This document shows, piece by piece, positions 1 to 5,776 of a stretch of 7,312 nt of DNA. The DNA comes from Planctomycetaceae bacterium (GTDB lineage: Bacteria > Planctomycetota > Planctomycetia > Pirellulales > UBA1268). The stretch is taken from assembly GCA_009691925.1 (NCBI GenBank), contig SIAG01000207.1:1-7312 (forward strand), written 5' to 3'. A program made the translations under genes and the position numbers. Numbering within the stretch: the first letter of the stretch is position 1; every line of letters starts with the position of its first letter. A model generated the notes under the pieces. The model did no database searches, had not been told where the DNA came from, and was given only the letters and a program-made list of their open reading frames with translations.

Positions 1-431
1 TTACCAGCTCCGAAGCGAAGGCGGCTGAGGCCAAGCATCTCGGTGCGCACCACACCCTGAGCAGCACCGACGACGCCCAGCTGGGAAGCATTGCCGGCAC
101 GCTCGACTTCATCCTGGTGACGGCCAACGTGAAGCTCAACTGGCAGGCCTATCTCGGGGCCCTCCGGCCCCGCGGTCACCTCCACTTTGTCGGTGCCGTC
201 CTCGAGCCACTCGAGATCGGGGCCTTCCCGCTGATGGTGGGGCAGAAGACCGTCTCCGGCTCCCCCTTGGGCAGCCCGGCGACCACCGCCGACATGCTCG
301 AGTTCTGCGCACGCCATGACATCAACGCCGTCTGCGAGACCTTTCCGATGAGCAAGGCCAATCAGGCGATCGACCATCTTCGCTCTGGCAAGGCACGCTA
401 TCGAGTCGTGCTGACGCAGGATTTGTCATGA
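1..431 (+). CDS. ahr: Zinc-dependent alcohol dehydrogenase / aldehyde reductase, Ahr (YjgB) group, C-terminal part
   Basis: This gene is cut by the left edge. The first complete codon is at position 3, and 142 residues are visible up to the TGA at 429-431. The visible part is the end of the NAD(P)-binding Rossmann half plus the C-terminal segment of a medium-chain dehydrogenase. Characteristic stretches are LGAHHTLSS, LDFILVTANV, HFVGAVLEPL, VSGSPLGSPAT, ETFPMSKANQAI and the end block SGKARYRVVL. These closely follow my memory of E. coli Ahr, a broad NADPH-dependent aldehyde reductase. The catalytic zinc ligands lie in the missing N-terminal half and cannot be checked. Ahr-like enzymes reduce cytosolic aldehydes to alcohols, so that role is inferred by family. 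The next gene is convergent, so this is the end of its transcription unit. Related cinnamyl-alcohol-dehydrogenase-like members of the same superfamily are the main alternative. Confidence 0.9.
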   Translation, partial: TSSEAKAAEAKHLGAHHTLSSTDDAQLGSIAGTLDFILVTANVKLNWQAYLGALRPRGHLHFVGAVLEPLEIGAFPLMVGQKTVSGSPLGSPATTADMLEFCARHDINAVCETFPMSKANQAIDHLRSGKARYRVVLTQDLS

Positions 432-491
432 CCCACGGCCAGTGTTTGCTTTCTATGTCGGACAGCAGCAGCCTCACGAGCCTCCACACTC

Positions 492-507
492 CCGGAACGT
501 GTTCCGG
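492..507. terminator. Near-perfect palindrome after the reductase gene, possible terminator or operator
   Basis: CCGGAAC and GTTCCGG flank a GT centre, 61 bases after the reductase stop. As RNA it folds as a 6-bp stem (CCGGAA/TTCCGG) with a CGTG tetraloop. No run of T follows, so a classical intrinsic terminator is not shown. The half-sites could equally bind a dimeric protein, but no gene starts here, which favours a 3'-end role. Confidence 0.35.
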
Positions 508-529
508 ATTCCCCACCATTCGTCTTAGC

Positions 530-582
530 GGGGCACCGAAGCTTCCTGAGAGGATGTGACGGACTCTCCAAAGCGGTGCCCC
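530..582. terminator. Inverted repeat between convergent genes, possible bidirectional terminator
   Basis: A perfect 9-base inverted repeat, GGGGCACCG at 530-538 and CGGTGCCCC at 574-582, encloses 35 bases. These pair further: CTT 542-544 with AAG 571-573, and GAGAG 548-552 with CTCTC 564-568. It lies between the 3' ends of two convergent genes, about 50 bases past the metallophosphoesterase stop, where a bidirectional terminator is expected. No T-tract follows on either strand, so the role is inferred from position and folding. The remainder of the 432-631 gap shows no gene. Confidence 0.4.
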
Positions 583-631
583 ACCTGCTTCTGCCACGAA
601 TCAAACAACAGGCTCGTCCCACGCGGGCCTG

Positions 632-1591
632 TCAGGCCTTGCTGCCTGCCGCCGCCACCATTCGGAAGGCCGTGTCGGAGACCGTGGCCTCTCCGTTCCA
701 TTCATACCCGCAGAGAAAGCCTCCCTTGGCAACGCTCCAGTCGAGGCACGCCACGTTCGCGGTCTGCCTGCGCGGGGTCTTGCCATCCAGCCAGTAGTGC
801 CCGATGAAGACTGGGATCTGATCCGCAGGGTAGGGCACAGCATCATCGACGATGTCTGGGCTCACGGGTTCGTGCCAACGGTCGCCCTTGATTGCGGCTG
901 GATTCTCCCGGTCCTCGCCAATCAGCGCGTAATCCCCATAGCTGCGTCCCTCGGCTGGCTCAAACCACCTCGTCCGAGTCTCGGTCCGCTCGTGGCCGTC
1001 CTTGTCGAGGAAGCAGCAGCCTGCCGGCAGCTTCATCTCCTTGCCCTTGAGAATCACATCGACGGCCCGCCCGAAGCTGCTGTCGACACTGAATCGCTCG
1101 AGAAACGCCTCGTCAATCGGGCCAGTTGCGCCACCGACAACGGCCATCCTGGTCTCGTCCCAGCAGGCGTGCACGGCCCTCACGCCATCGAGATCGAGCC
1201 ACATCGGCAGGCTCCGGAACCAATCAAGATAGGAATGCCACTCCGCTTCATGGCCGGCCATCTGCCGCAGGGTTTCCCGGTGCTGCCGCTGGTTTTTTTC
1301 GCTGTGGGGCCGGATGAAGTCGCCGTTTTTTTGGGGGTCGGGCGTGGCGTAGGCGATGGCATTGAACTCGTGGTTCCCCATCACGGCCAGGGCGTGACCT
1401 CCGTCCACCATCGGGCGAACGATCTCCAGGGTCTCGCGGATCTGAGGTCCGCGATCGATGAAGTCCCCGAGAAACACGACCTTCCGGTCTGTTCGCTGGT
1501 GCGCCCCGTTGCGTCGGGCATAGCCCAGCTCACGAAGGATCTGCTCCAGCTCCATGGCGTGGCCGTGGATGTCACCGATCAGGTCGTACAT
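632..1591 (-). CDS. Calcineurin-like metallophosphoesterase (Ser/Thr phosphatase / ApaH-PrpE type)
   Basis: The 319-residue protein has all the blocks of a dinuclear-metal phosphoesterase. It begins at once with GDIHG (D7, H9), then GDFIDRG (D43, D46, R47), GNHE (N73, H74), a later metal histidine in VHACWDE (H141), and FIGHYWL (H265). In this family these residues bind two metal ions, often Mn or Fe, and activate water to cleave phosphate esters. The motif set resembles the bis(5'-nucleosyl)-tetraphosphatase (ApaH/PrpE) and PP1-like group. The substrate, dinucleoside polyphosphate or phosphoprotein, cannot be decided. There is no signal peptide or membrane segment, so it should be cytosolic. 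The ATG at 1591 is fixed because GDIHG lies at residues 6-10. A purine-rich AAAGAG sits just upstream on the minus strand as a modest ribosome binding site. It is convergent with the upstream reductase and divergent from the next gene. Confidence 0.92.
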   Translation of the reverse strand: MYDLIGDIHGHAMELEQILRELGYARRNGAHQRTDRKVVFLGDFIDRGPQIRETLEIVRPMVDGGHALAVMGNHEFNAIAYATPDPQKNGDFIRPHSEKNQRQHRETLRQMAGHEAEWHSYLDWFRSLPMWLDLDGVRAVHACWDETRMAVVGGATGPIDEAFLERFSVDSSFGRAVDVILKGKEMKLPAGCCFLDKDGHERTETRTRWFEPAEGRSYGDYALIGEDRENPAAIKGDRWHEPVSPDIVDDAVPYPADQIPVFIGHYWLDGKTPRRQTANVACLDWSVAKGGFLCGYEWNGEATVSDTAFRMVAAAGSKA

Positions 1592-1858
1592 GGTGCTCTT
1601 TCTGGATGTTCTGTCTGGTCATTGAAAACGTCCGCCGCCGAAAAAGTGCCCCCAGAACGGAGGCGTGAGAAGCGGACTTGAGCCGGGCTGACTGGCCATT
1701 ATCACGATCTGCAGTCACTTCGTCTTCCCTGCCTTCCGCCACTCCCAAGGGGCAGCGGCTGACCGCGCCTCCCGCCGACAACGCCGTAGGAGCCGGCGGG
1801 GGGCCGCGTGTATGACAGAGGCTCCATTCGTTGCCAGGACTGATCCCCTTCGTGGAGC
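1592..1858. other. Divergent intergenic region
   Basis: This gap must hold the promoters of the minus-strand metallophosphoesterase and the plus-strand FAD oxidoreductase. For the minus strand the best -10-like hexamer is GATAAT (complement of 1698-1703), without a good -35 partner at 17 bases. For the plus strand TATGAC at 1811-1816 is the best -10-like hexamer, also without a clear -35. Neither is strong enough to call as a promoter, and no gene is seen here. Confidence 0.4.
1854..1857 (+). promoter_or_regulatory. GGAG ribosome binding site bearing on the start of the FAD oxidoreductase
   Basis: GGAG lies one base before GTG 1859 but ten bases before the in-frame TTG at 1868. The reading frame is closed by TGA at 1841-1843, so only these two starts precede the Tat motif. 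The spacing suits TTG 1868 better, which would make the protein three residues shorter. Confidence 0.4.
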
Positions 1859-3412
1859 GTGCACCCCTTGTCGACAGAGAACCATGACGATGTCTCCCGT
1901 CGATTCGTGTTGAAGCAGGCGGCCATCGGCGGCATCGGGCTGGTTGCTGGAACGGTCGTCACCGGCTCCGGGAGCGAACGGGCCTCTGCCGCGATCGAGC
2001 ATGTGACCGAGAAAGCCACCTGGCTCGCCGAGCGCGCGTCGTGCGTCAGTGGCAACAGGCTCCTAGGGGCCGACAGCGCCGGGCCAGTTGTGACCAAGGC
2101 CCGGGAGATCTTCCTTCCCCGGTCGGCCGAGGAGATCGCCGACCTCGTCCGATCCCTGCCGGCAGAAACGCCGGTGGGGAGCGTCTGCGGCGGGCACGAG
2201 TCGTCCAACGCCGCCACCGTCGCCAGCGACGGCGCGGTGATCCTCGACATGGCGCATCTGAAGTCGATCGAGTTTCACGAAGAGGAGGGGCGGGCGCTGG
2301 TCACCGTCGGCGGCGGCGTCGTGTTTCGCGAGCTTGTCGAGGCGGTGAAGGAGCGCAAGGGCGCGTTGCCAGTGGGCACGGGGCCCGGTGTCGGGGTGGT
2401 CGGCTATGTCGTCAACGGCGGCTTGAGTGGCTATTTCTCGCGCCGGCTCGGGTTGCTCGGGCAGCGGGTGACGAGGCTCACGGTGGTGACGGCGGCGGGC
2501 GAGATCCGCGTGCTCACCCCCGACGACGAGCTCTTTACGGCAATGCTCGGGGCTGGCAGCGCCCTGGGAATCGTCGTCGATTTGACGCTCGAGATGGAGC
2601 CAGAGAGCGTCGTCCGCGGGGCCGAGCAACGGGTCATCTCCTTCGAGACCAGGCACCAGGCGGTGGCCTTCGCGCGTGAGGCACTCCGCTTCCAAGCTGA
2701 GCGTGTCCTCCCCGACGAAGGCGTGGCGATGGAATTGGTGGTCACGGGCACGAAGGCCCTCGTGGCGACGTTCGTGTTCTACGACACCTTCCGGGGGAGC
2801 ATGGCGGAGCTCGTCGCGGCACTCGAGGCGCTCGCCCAGCGGCTCAAGCTCCCGGTCGTGGCCTCGTCGCATTTGAGTTCTTGGTACGAAACGGCAGCTG
2901 CCCTCTGGCCGGTGATTAACGCCATGAAGGGGAGCCCGCTGGCGATGCTGCAACATTGCATGGGCACCGAGGGCCCACCGACAGACGCGATCCTCGATTT
3001 TATCTGCGACACGGTCGTCGCCGGCAGCCCGCTCGACGAGGCGACCTTCTCGATCGTGGAGATCCGCACGCTCGGCGGGTCGGCGATGGCCAAGAAACCC
3101 CTCCCGAGCGGCAACTGCCGACACCGTTTCTTCGTCGATCTGATCACGATGTACGACGCAAAGGAGAAGACGCCGGCCGAGCGGCAGGAGATCGCCGACA
3201 TGACCCGGAGCGTCATCGAGAAGGCCCGGGGCGTGGAGGGGCTGGCGGTCGACTTTAGCGGGACACACTCCCAACCCGACGATCCGGGCTCCGCCGTCTC
3301 GCCCGCGCTGATCTTCGGCTCGGAGGCGATGGCGGAGATGGTCCGCGCGGAGAAGAAACGCGTCGACCCCGAGAACCGCTTCCGCTTCCACCCCTACGCG
3401 AAGTTCCTCTGA
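1859..3412 (+). CDS. Tat-exported FAD-linked oxidoreductase (VAO/PCMH fold, berberine-bridge-like)
   Basis: The protein has 517 residues from GTG 1859, or 514 from TTG 1868. Residues 13-19, SRRFVLK, fit the twin-arginine signal with V in place of the usual F. A Gly/Ala/Val hydrophobic stretch and an ASA-A cleavage site near residue 44 follow, so a folded, cofactor-loaded protein is probably exported. Residues about 80-255 form the FAD-binding PCMH domain: IFLPRSAEEI, CGGHESSN, GGGVVFRELVEA, GTGPGVGVVGYVVNGGLSG and GAGSALGIV. H113 matches the histidine that carries covalent FAD in berberine-bridge-type enzymes. The cysteine used for the second bond in bicovalent members is a glycine here. The C-terminus DPENRFRFHPYAKF is the usual closing motif. 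It should oxidise an alcohol, sugar or amine, but the substrate is not readable. It stands alone, with no partner cytochrome or dehydrogenase gene adjoining. Confidence 0.87.
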   Translation: MHPLSTENHDDVSRRFVLKQAAIGGIGLVAGTVVTGSGSERASAAIEHVTEKATWLAERASCVSGNRLLGADSAGPVVTKAREIFLPRSAEEIADLVRSLPAETPVGSVCGGHESSNAATVASDGAVILDMAHLKSIEFHEEEGRALVTVGGGVVFRELVEAVKERKGALPVGTGPGVGVVGYVVNGGLSGYFSRRLGLLGQRVTRLTVVTAAGEIRVLTPDDELFTAMLGAGSALGIVVDLTLEMEPESVVRGAEQRVISFETRHQAVAFAREALRFQAERVLPDEGVAMELVVTGTKALVATFVFYDTFRGSMAELVAALEALAQRLKLPVVASSHLSSWYETAAALWPVINAMKGSPLAMLQHCMGTEGPPTDAILDFICDTVVAGSPLDEATFSIVEIRTLGGSAMAKKPLPSGNCRHRFFVDLITMYDAKEKTPAERQEIADMTRSVIEKARGVEGLAVDFSGTHSQPDDPGSAVSPALIFGSEAMAEMVRAEKKRVDPENRFRFHPYAKFL

Positions 3413-3415
3413 CAT

Positions 3416-3430
3416 CCGGCCCGGTGCCGG
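3416..3430 (+). terminator. Short GC hairpin just after the FAD oxidoreductase
   Basis: CCGGC and GCCGG flank a 5-base loop, four bases after the stop codon, followed by TTCGTCTTC. The stem is only 5 bp and the T-richness is weak, so this is a tentative terminator. Confidence 0.25.
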
Positions 3431-3565
3431 TTCGTCTTCGGCGTGGGTGGCCACCGACGGCTGCCTGGGCGCGCGGCACGCCATGCCGGCAAACCGGGCG
3501 GCCCTCGGCCCCAAAGACCATCCACCCGTCGGGAACGCGGGCGGCTGAAAACTGGTTAATCGCCG

Positions 3566-3583
3566 GAAAAAAGCGCTTCTTTC
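3566..3583. promoter_or_regulatory. Imperfect dyad upstream of the sigma-54 promoter, possible activator site
   Basis: GAAAAAAGCGCTTCTTTC is an 18-base dyad with one mismatched pair, centred at 3574/3575, about 72 bases before the predicted transcription start. Sigma-54 promoters need an upstream-bound activator (NtrC type or another bacterial enhancer-binding protein), often at -80 to -150. Position and symmetry suggest such a role. It does not match the NtrC consensus GCAC-N7-GTGC, so the activator is not identified. Confidence 0.3.
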
Positions 3584-3620
3584 TCCACTGACGCCCGGAC
3601 TTTCCGGATCGGTTGCGTTG

Positions 3621-3636
3621 TGGCACGGGGGTTGCA
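3621..3636 (+). promoter_or_regulatory. Sigma-54 (RpoN) -24/-12 promoter of amt
   Basis: TGGCACG, four bases (GGGG), then TTGCA is an exact match to the RpoN consensus TGGCACG-N4-TTGCA. The invariant GG (3622-3623) and GC (3634-3635) have the required 10-base spacing. Transcription should begin near 3647. The element lies on the strand of amt, the first gene downstream. Ammonium transporter genes are classic members of RpoN/NtrC-type nitrogen control, so biology and sequence agree. The long leader (about 246 nt) is the only unusual point. Confidence 0.85.
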
Positions 3637-3646
3637 CTACCAGCTC

Positions 3647-3892
3647 TTCGGCCGGTTCAAAAACCGGCTGCCGTGGATTCAGGCCACTCCGGAGGTGGTC
3701 CCCGCGGCGCCCTAGTTCACCCTTCTGGTGTCGAGCGATGTGTGATCCGAGTCTGGCAGCGCCCCACGGCGCTGTTGCGTTCCCTCTCCCGCGTTGCGGG
3801 GGACGTGCGATCGTTTCCTGACCTTCGCATCGGCCCCTGTCCAGCCCCGCACCGCCCTTGGGCGTCGGGGTCTTCACCCGAGAGGAGTTTTC
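3647..3892 (+). other. Long structured 5' leader of amt
   Basis: This is the predicted untranslated leader from the sigma-54 start to the amt ATG. It has four hairpins by eye. The first is GCCGGTT-CAAA-AACCGGC (3651-3668), only a few bases after the predicted start. The second is CAGCGCC-CCAC-GGCGCTG (3757-3774). The third is CCCGC-GTT-GCGGG (3788-3800). The fourth, at 3845-3870, has an outer CCCCG/CGGGG stem and an inner CGCC-CTTG-GGCG stem, ending 11 bases before the GAGGAG. No known riboswitch consensus was recognised; in particular, the glutamine-binding glnA RNA motif was not seen. It could be a regulatory leader, an RNA-stability element, or simply GC-rich sequence that folds well. Confidence 0.4.
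3882..3887 (+). promoter_or_regulatory. Ribosome binding site that fixes the amt start
   Basis: GAGGAG sits 5 bases before ATG 3893. It settles the start against an in-frame alternative at 3794, which has no such site and would place 33 Arg-rich residues before a clear signal peptide. Confidence 0.85.
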
Positions 3893-5395
3893 ATGTTTCG
3901 TCTGTCGCTTGCGACGGTCATCGCGACCGTCTGTTTGTTCGTAAGTTGTCCAGGTGCTTGGGCACAAGCCGCCGTCGAGGAGCCGCCCGTGGCCGTCGCC
4001 GTTGCGGCACCCGCCGACGCCGTCGCGGGTGCCGACGCCCAGCCCCATGCCGCGGCCCATCTGAGGGGCACCTACGACACCGGGTCGACCGCCTGGATCC
4101 TCGTCAGCGCCGCGCTCGTGTTCTTCATGATGCCTGGCCTCGCCCTGTTCTACGGCGGCATGGTGCAGGCCAAGAACGTGCTCAACATGTTCATGCTTGT
4201 GATGATCTGCGTCCCGATCGTCGCCATCGAGTGGGTGGCCTACGGCTACAACATGGCCTTCGCCGTTCCCTCGGCCATCGCCCTCGATGCCGGTGTCGGC
4301 CCCGACGGCAAGGAACTTCCTAAGCACAGCTACCTCGGCTGGGATCCGGGGCTCGTCTTCCTGAGCTCGTTCGCCGAGCTGAGCGTCGACGGCGCGAACG
4401 CTTACGAGCGGATCGTGACCAGCGGCGATACGGTCGAAGCAGCCCCCAACGGTGTGCCGGAGCTTCTCTTCGCCATGTATCAGATGATGTTCGCAATCAT
4501 CACGCCGGCCCTCATCGTCGGAGCGATCGCCGAACGGGTGAAGTTCAGTGCCTGGTGTCTGTTCACGGTTCTGTGGGCAACGATCGTTTACAACCCGGTC
4601 TGCCACTGGGTTTGGAACGTCAACGGCTGGCTGTTCCAGAAGGGCGTGCTCGACTTCGCCGGCGGCACCGTCGTTCACGTCCTGGCGGGCGTGTCGGCGC
4701 TGGCTCTCCTGCTCATCCTGCCGAAGCGGCGTGGCTATCCGGGCGGCCACTTCGTGCCCCACAGCGTCGGCTGGACGCTCATCGGTGCTGCGATGTTGAT
4801 GGTCGGGTGGTTCGGCTTCAATGCCGGATCGGCGATCGCCGTCGGCAAGGATTTCCTTCCGGTCGCCGGAGGCGTCGCGGTGCTCGCCTTCGCCACGACC
4901 GCGATCGCCGGCAGCGCTGCCTCCGGGGCGTGGGTGTTGGCTGAGTGGCTCAAGGTCGGCAAGCCGTCGTCCCTCGGCTTCGCCTCCGGCATGGTGGCGG
5001 GGCTCGTGGCGATCACGCCGTGTGCCGGGCACGTCAGCCCGTTCAGCGCCCTGCTGATCGGGCTCCTCGGCGGTGTCGGTTGTTTCCTCGCCGTTCAGGC
5101 CAAGCCGCTCATCGGCTATGACGACTCGCTCGACGTCGTCGGCGTCCATGGCGTGGGTGGTGCCCTCGGCGCCCTCCTCGTCGGCCTGTTCTGCATCCGG
5201 CCGGCCGTGGGAGGCATGGACCAAGTCCTGATCCAGGCGCAGGGCCTGCTCTGGGCCGGCGGCTACGCCTTCCTCTGCACGCTCGTCCTCGGGTTCTTGA
5301 TCCACAAGACGATCGGATTCACCGTCAGCCACCAGGCCCAGGCCGAAGGGCTCGACTACGCCGAGCACGGCGAGTCGGCCTACCACCTCACCTGA
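3893..5395 (+). CDS. amt: Ammonium transporter (Amt/MEP/Rh family)
   Basis: The 500-residue inner-membrane channel carries ammonium into the cell. Residues 1-25 form a signal peptide ending near AWA-QA, as in AmtB-type proteins. An unusual Ala/Pro/Val-rich stretch of about 35 residues follows before the first core helix (about 66-90, containing MMPGLALFYGGM). Functional residues are all present by alignment with E. coli AmtB. The twin pore histidines are H262 (in DFAGGTVVHVLAG) and H419 (in DVVGVHGVGG). The phenylalanine gate is F200 and F309, D254 is the structural aspartate, and W306 and S313 (WFGFNAGSA) are the recruitment residues. The external loop between about 128 and 190 is longer than in E. 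coli. The tail EGLDYAEHGESAYH (about 485-498) is the conserved cytosolic tail involved in P-II control. No glnK/glnB gene lies beside it. A sigma-54 promoter upstream implies induction under nitrogen limitation. Confidence 0.97.
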   Translation: MFRLSLATVIATVCLFVSCPGAWAQAAVEEPPVAVAVAAPADAVAGADAQPHAAAHLRGTYDTGSTAWILVSAALVFFMMPGLALFYGGMVQAKNVLNMFMLVMICVPIVAIEWVAYGYNMAFAVPSAIALDAGVGPDGKELPKHSYLGWDPGLVFLSSFAELSVDGANAYERIVTSGDTVEAAPNGVPELLFAMYQMMFAIITPALIVGAIAERVKFSAWCLFTVLWATIVYNPVCHWVWNVNGWLFQKGVLDFAGGTVVHVLAGVSALALLLILPKRRGYPGGHFVPHSVGWTLIGAAMLMVGWFGFNAGSAIAVGKDFLPVAGGVAVLAFATTAIAGSAASGAWVLAEWLKVGKPSSLGFASGMVAGLVAITPCAGHVSPFSALLIGLLGGVGCFLAVQAKPLIGYDDSLDVVGVHGVGGALGALLVGLFCIRPAVGGMDQVLIQAQGLLWAGGYAFLCTLVLGFLIHKTIGFTVSHQAQAEGLDYAEHGESAYHLT

Positions 5396-5417
5396 TCACG
5401 AGGAAATCGAGACCCCA

Positions 5418-5437
5418 GACCGGGATGCGGCCCGGTC
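5418..5437 (+). terminator. Hairpin 22 bases after amt, probable 3'-end structure
   Basis: GACCGGG (5418-5424) and CCCGGTC (5431-5437) form a perfect 7-bp stem with a 6-base loop. Only GATTC follows rather than a T-tract, so it is either a non-canonical terminator or a 3'-end stabilising structure for the amt mRNA. Confidence 0.5.
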
Positions 5438-5487
5438 GATTCAAGACGCGCTGCGGGGGAAAGCTCCCGTCGCCACGAGCCCCAGAA

Positions 5488-5546
5488 GGGTGCCCCAACG
5501 GTCCGGGTGTGTACTCCGCAATTTGCACACCCGGACCGGGGCATCC
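5488..5546. terminator. Very long hairpin downstream of amt
   Basis: GGTCCGGGTGTG (5500-5511) pairs perfectly with CACACCCGGACC (5526-5537) around a 14-base loop. Below a 3-base AAC bulge the stem goes on for nine more pairs, GGGTGCCCC (5488-5496) with GGGGCATCC (5538-5546), one of them a G-U wobble. That gives about 21 pairs in 59 bases, the strongest folded element in the window. No T-tract follows on either strand. Candidate roles are a transcript end, a stable RNA structure, or a copy of a small palindromic repeat. Confidence 0.5.
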
Positions 5547-5567
5547 CCACCCCGCTGCCGCCACTCC

Positions 5568-5735
5568 ATGCCACTCCGCTTCTGGATCGTCCTCGGGCTT
5601 TCCCTCCTGGCCGGGCTGATGGTCCTCCGGGCGCCACCGCGTGGCGGCAAACGCCCCGCCAGCTCAGAACGATGGCGGGGGCGGATTAAGCCGGTGCCAC
5701 CACCTCCGCTCCCCCCCAGCCCCCGCGCCGACTGA
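5568..5735 (+). CDS. Possible small membrane protein, 55 residues, hypothetical
   Basis: I do not recognise this ORF. From ATG 5568 it would encode 55 residues: a short basic start (MPLRF), one hydrophobic segment (WIVLGLSLLAGLMVL, residues 6-20), then an Arg/Lys-rich and Pro-rich cytosolic-like tail ending in PPPPLPPSPRAD. That pattern would suit a single-pass small membrane protein with the tail inside. Against it, there is no Shine-Dalgarno site before the ATG, the Pro-rich end reflects a C-rich DNA stretch, and a strong inverted repeat (5654-5680) lies inside the frame. It sits between amt and the aldo/keto reductase, on the same strand. Roughly one chance in four that it is real. Confidence 0.25.
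   Translation: MPLRFWIVLGLSLLAGLMVLRAPPRGGKRPASSERWRGRIKPVPPPPLPPSPRAD
5654..5680. repeat. Inverted repeat between amt and the aldo/keto reductase
   Basis: CCCCGCCA (5654-5661) and TGGCGGGG (5673-5680) form a perfect 8-bp stem with an 11-base loop. A smaller hairpin, CCGGC-GGT-GCCGG, lies at 5739-5751. Both belong to the hairpin-rich gap after amt. They have no T-tract and no assigned function. Confidence 0.4.
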
Positions 5736-5776
5736 CTTCCGGCGGTGCCGGCTCCCCGCGCGTCGCGCCCCCGGCC

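Noticed and set aside
1..431. A shared pathway between the Ahr-like reductase and the aldo/keto reductase at 5823-6812
   Set aside because: They are from unrelated folds, 5 kb apart, separated by a gene on the opposite strand, with no common regulatory signal.
492..507. CCGGAACGTGTTCCGG as a Gram-positive-type LexA (SOS) box
   Set aside because: The half-sites are GAAC and GTTC but with a 2-base spacer instead of 4, and no gene starts downstream.
1234..1248. A 15-base direct repeat, ATGCCACTCCGCTTC, also at 5568-5582
   Set aside because: One copy is inside the metallophosphoesterase gene and the other after amt, with no similarity beyond the 15 bases. It is most likely chance in GC-rich sequence.
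797..1681. A 294-codon plus-strand frame opposite the metallophosphoesterase
   Set aside because: The minus-strand frame has all catalytic motifs of its family, while this one has none and is its shadow.
3255..3626. A 123-codon minus-strand frame covering the 3' end of the FAD gene and the gap before amt
   Set aside because: No domain is recognised, the composition is Arg/Ser/Pro-rich, and it would overlap the amt promoter region. It looks like chance coding potential.
3794..3892. An upstream in-frame start for amt adding 33 residues
   Set aside because: No ribosome binding site, Arg-rich non-family residues ahead of a clear signal peptide, and the added codons overlap leader hairpins. ATG 3893 has an ideal GAGGAG.
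2063..5386. A 1107-codon open frame on the minus strand, opposite the FAD oxidoreductase and amt
   Set aside because: Its translation is Arg/Asp/His/Glu/Gly-rich with no recognisable domain and lies opposite two clear genes. Long antisense frames are expected in GC-rich DNA with strong third-position bias.
5492..5546. The large hairpin as an integron attC site
   Set aside because: It lacks the paired RYYYAAC and GTTRRRY core sites, and no integrase or cassette arrangement is present.
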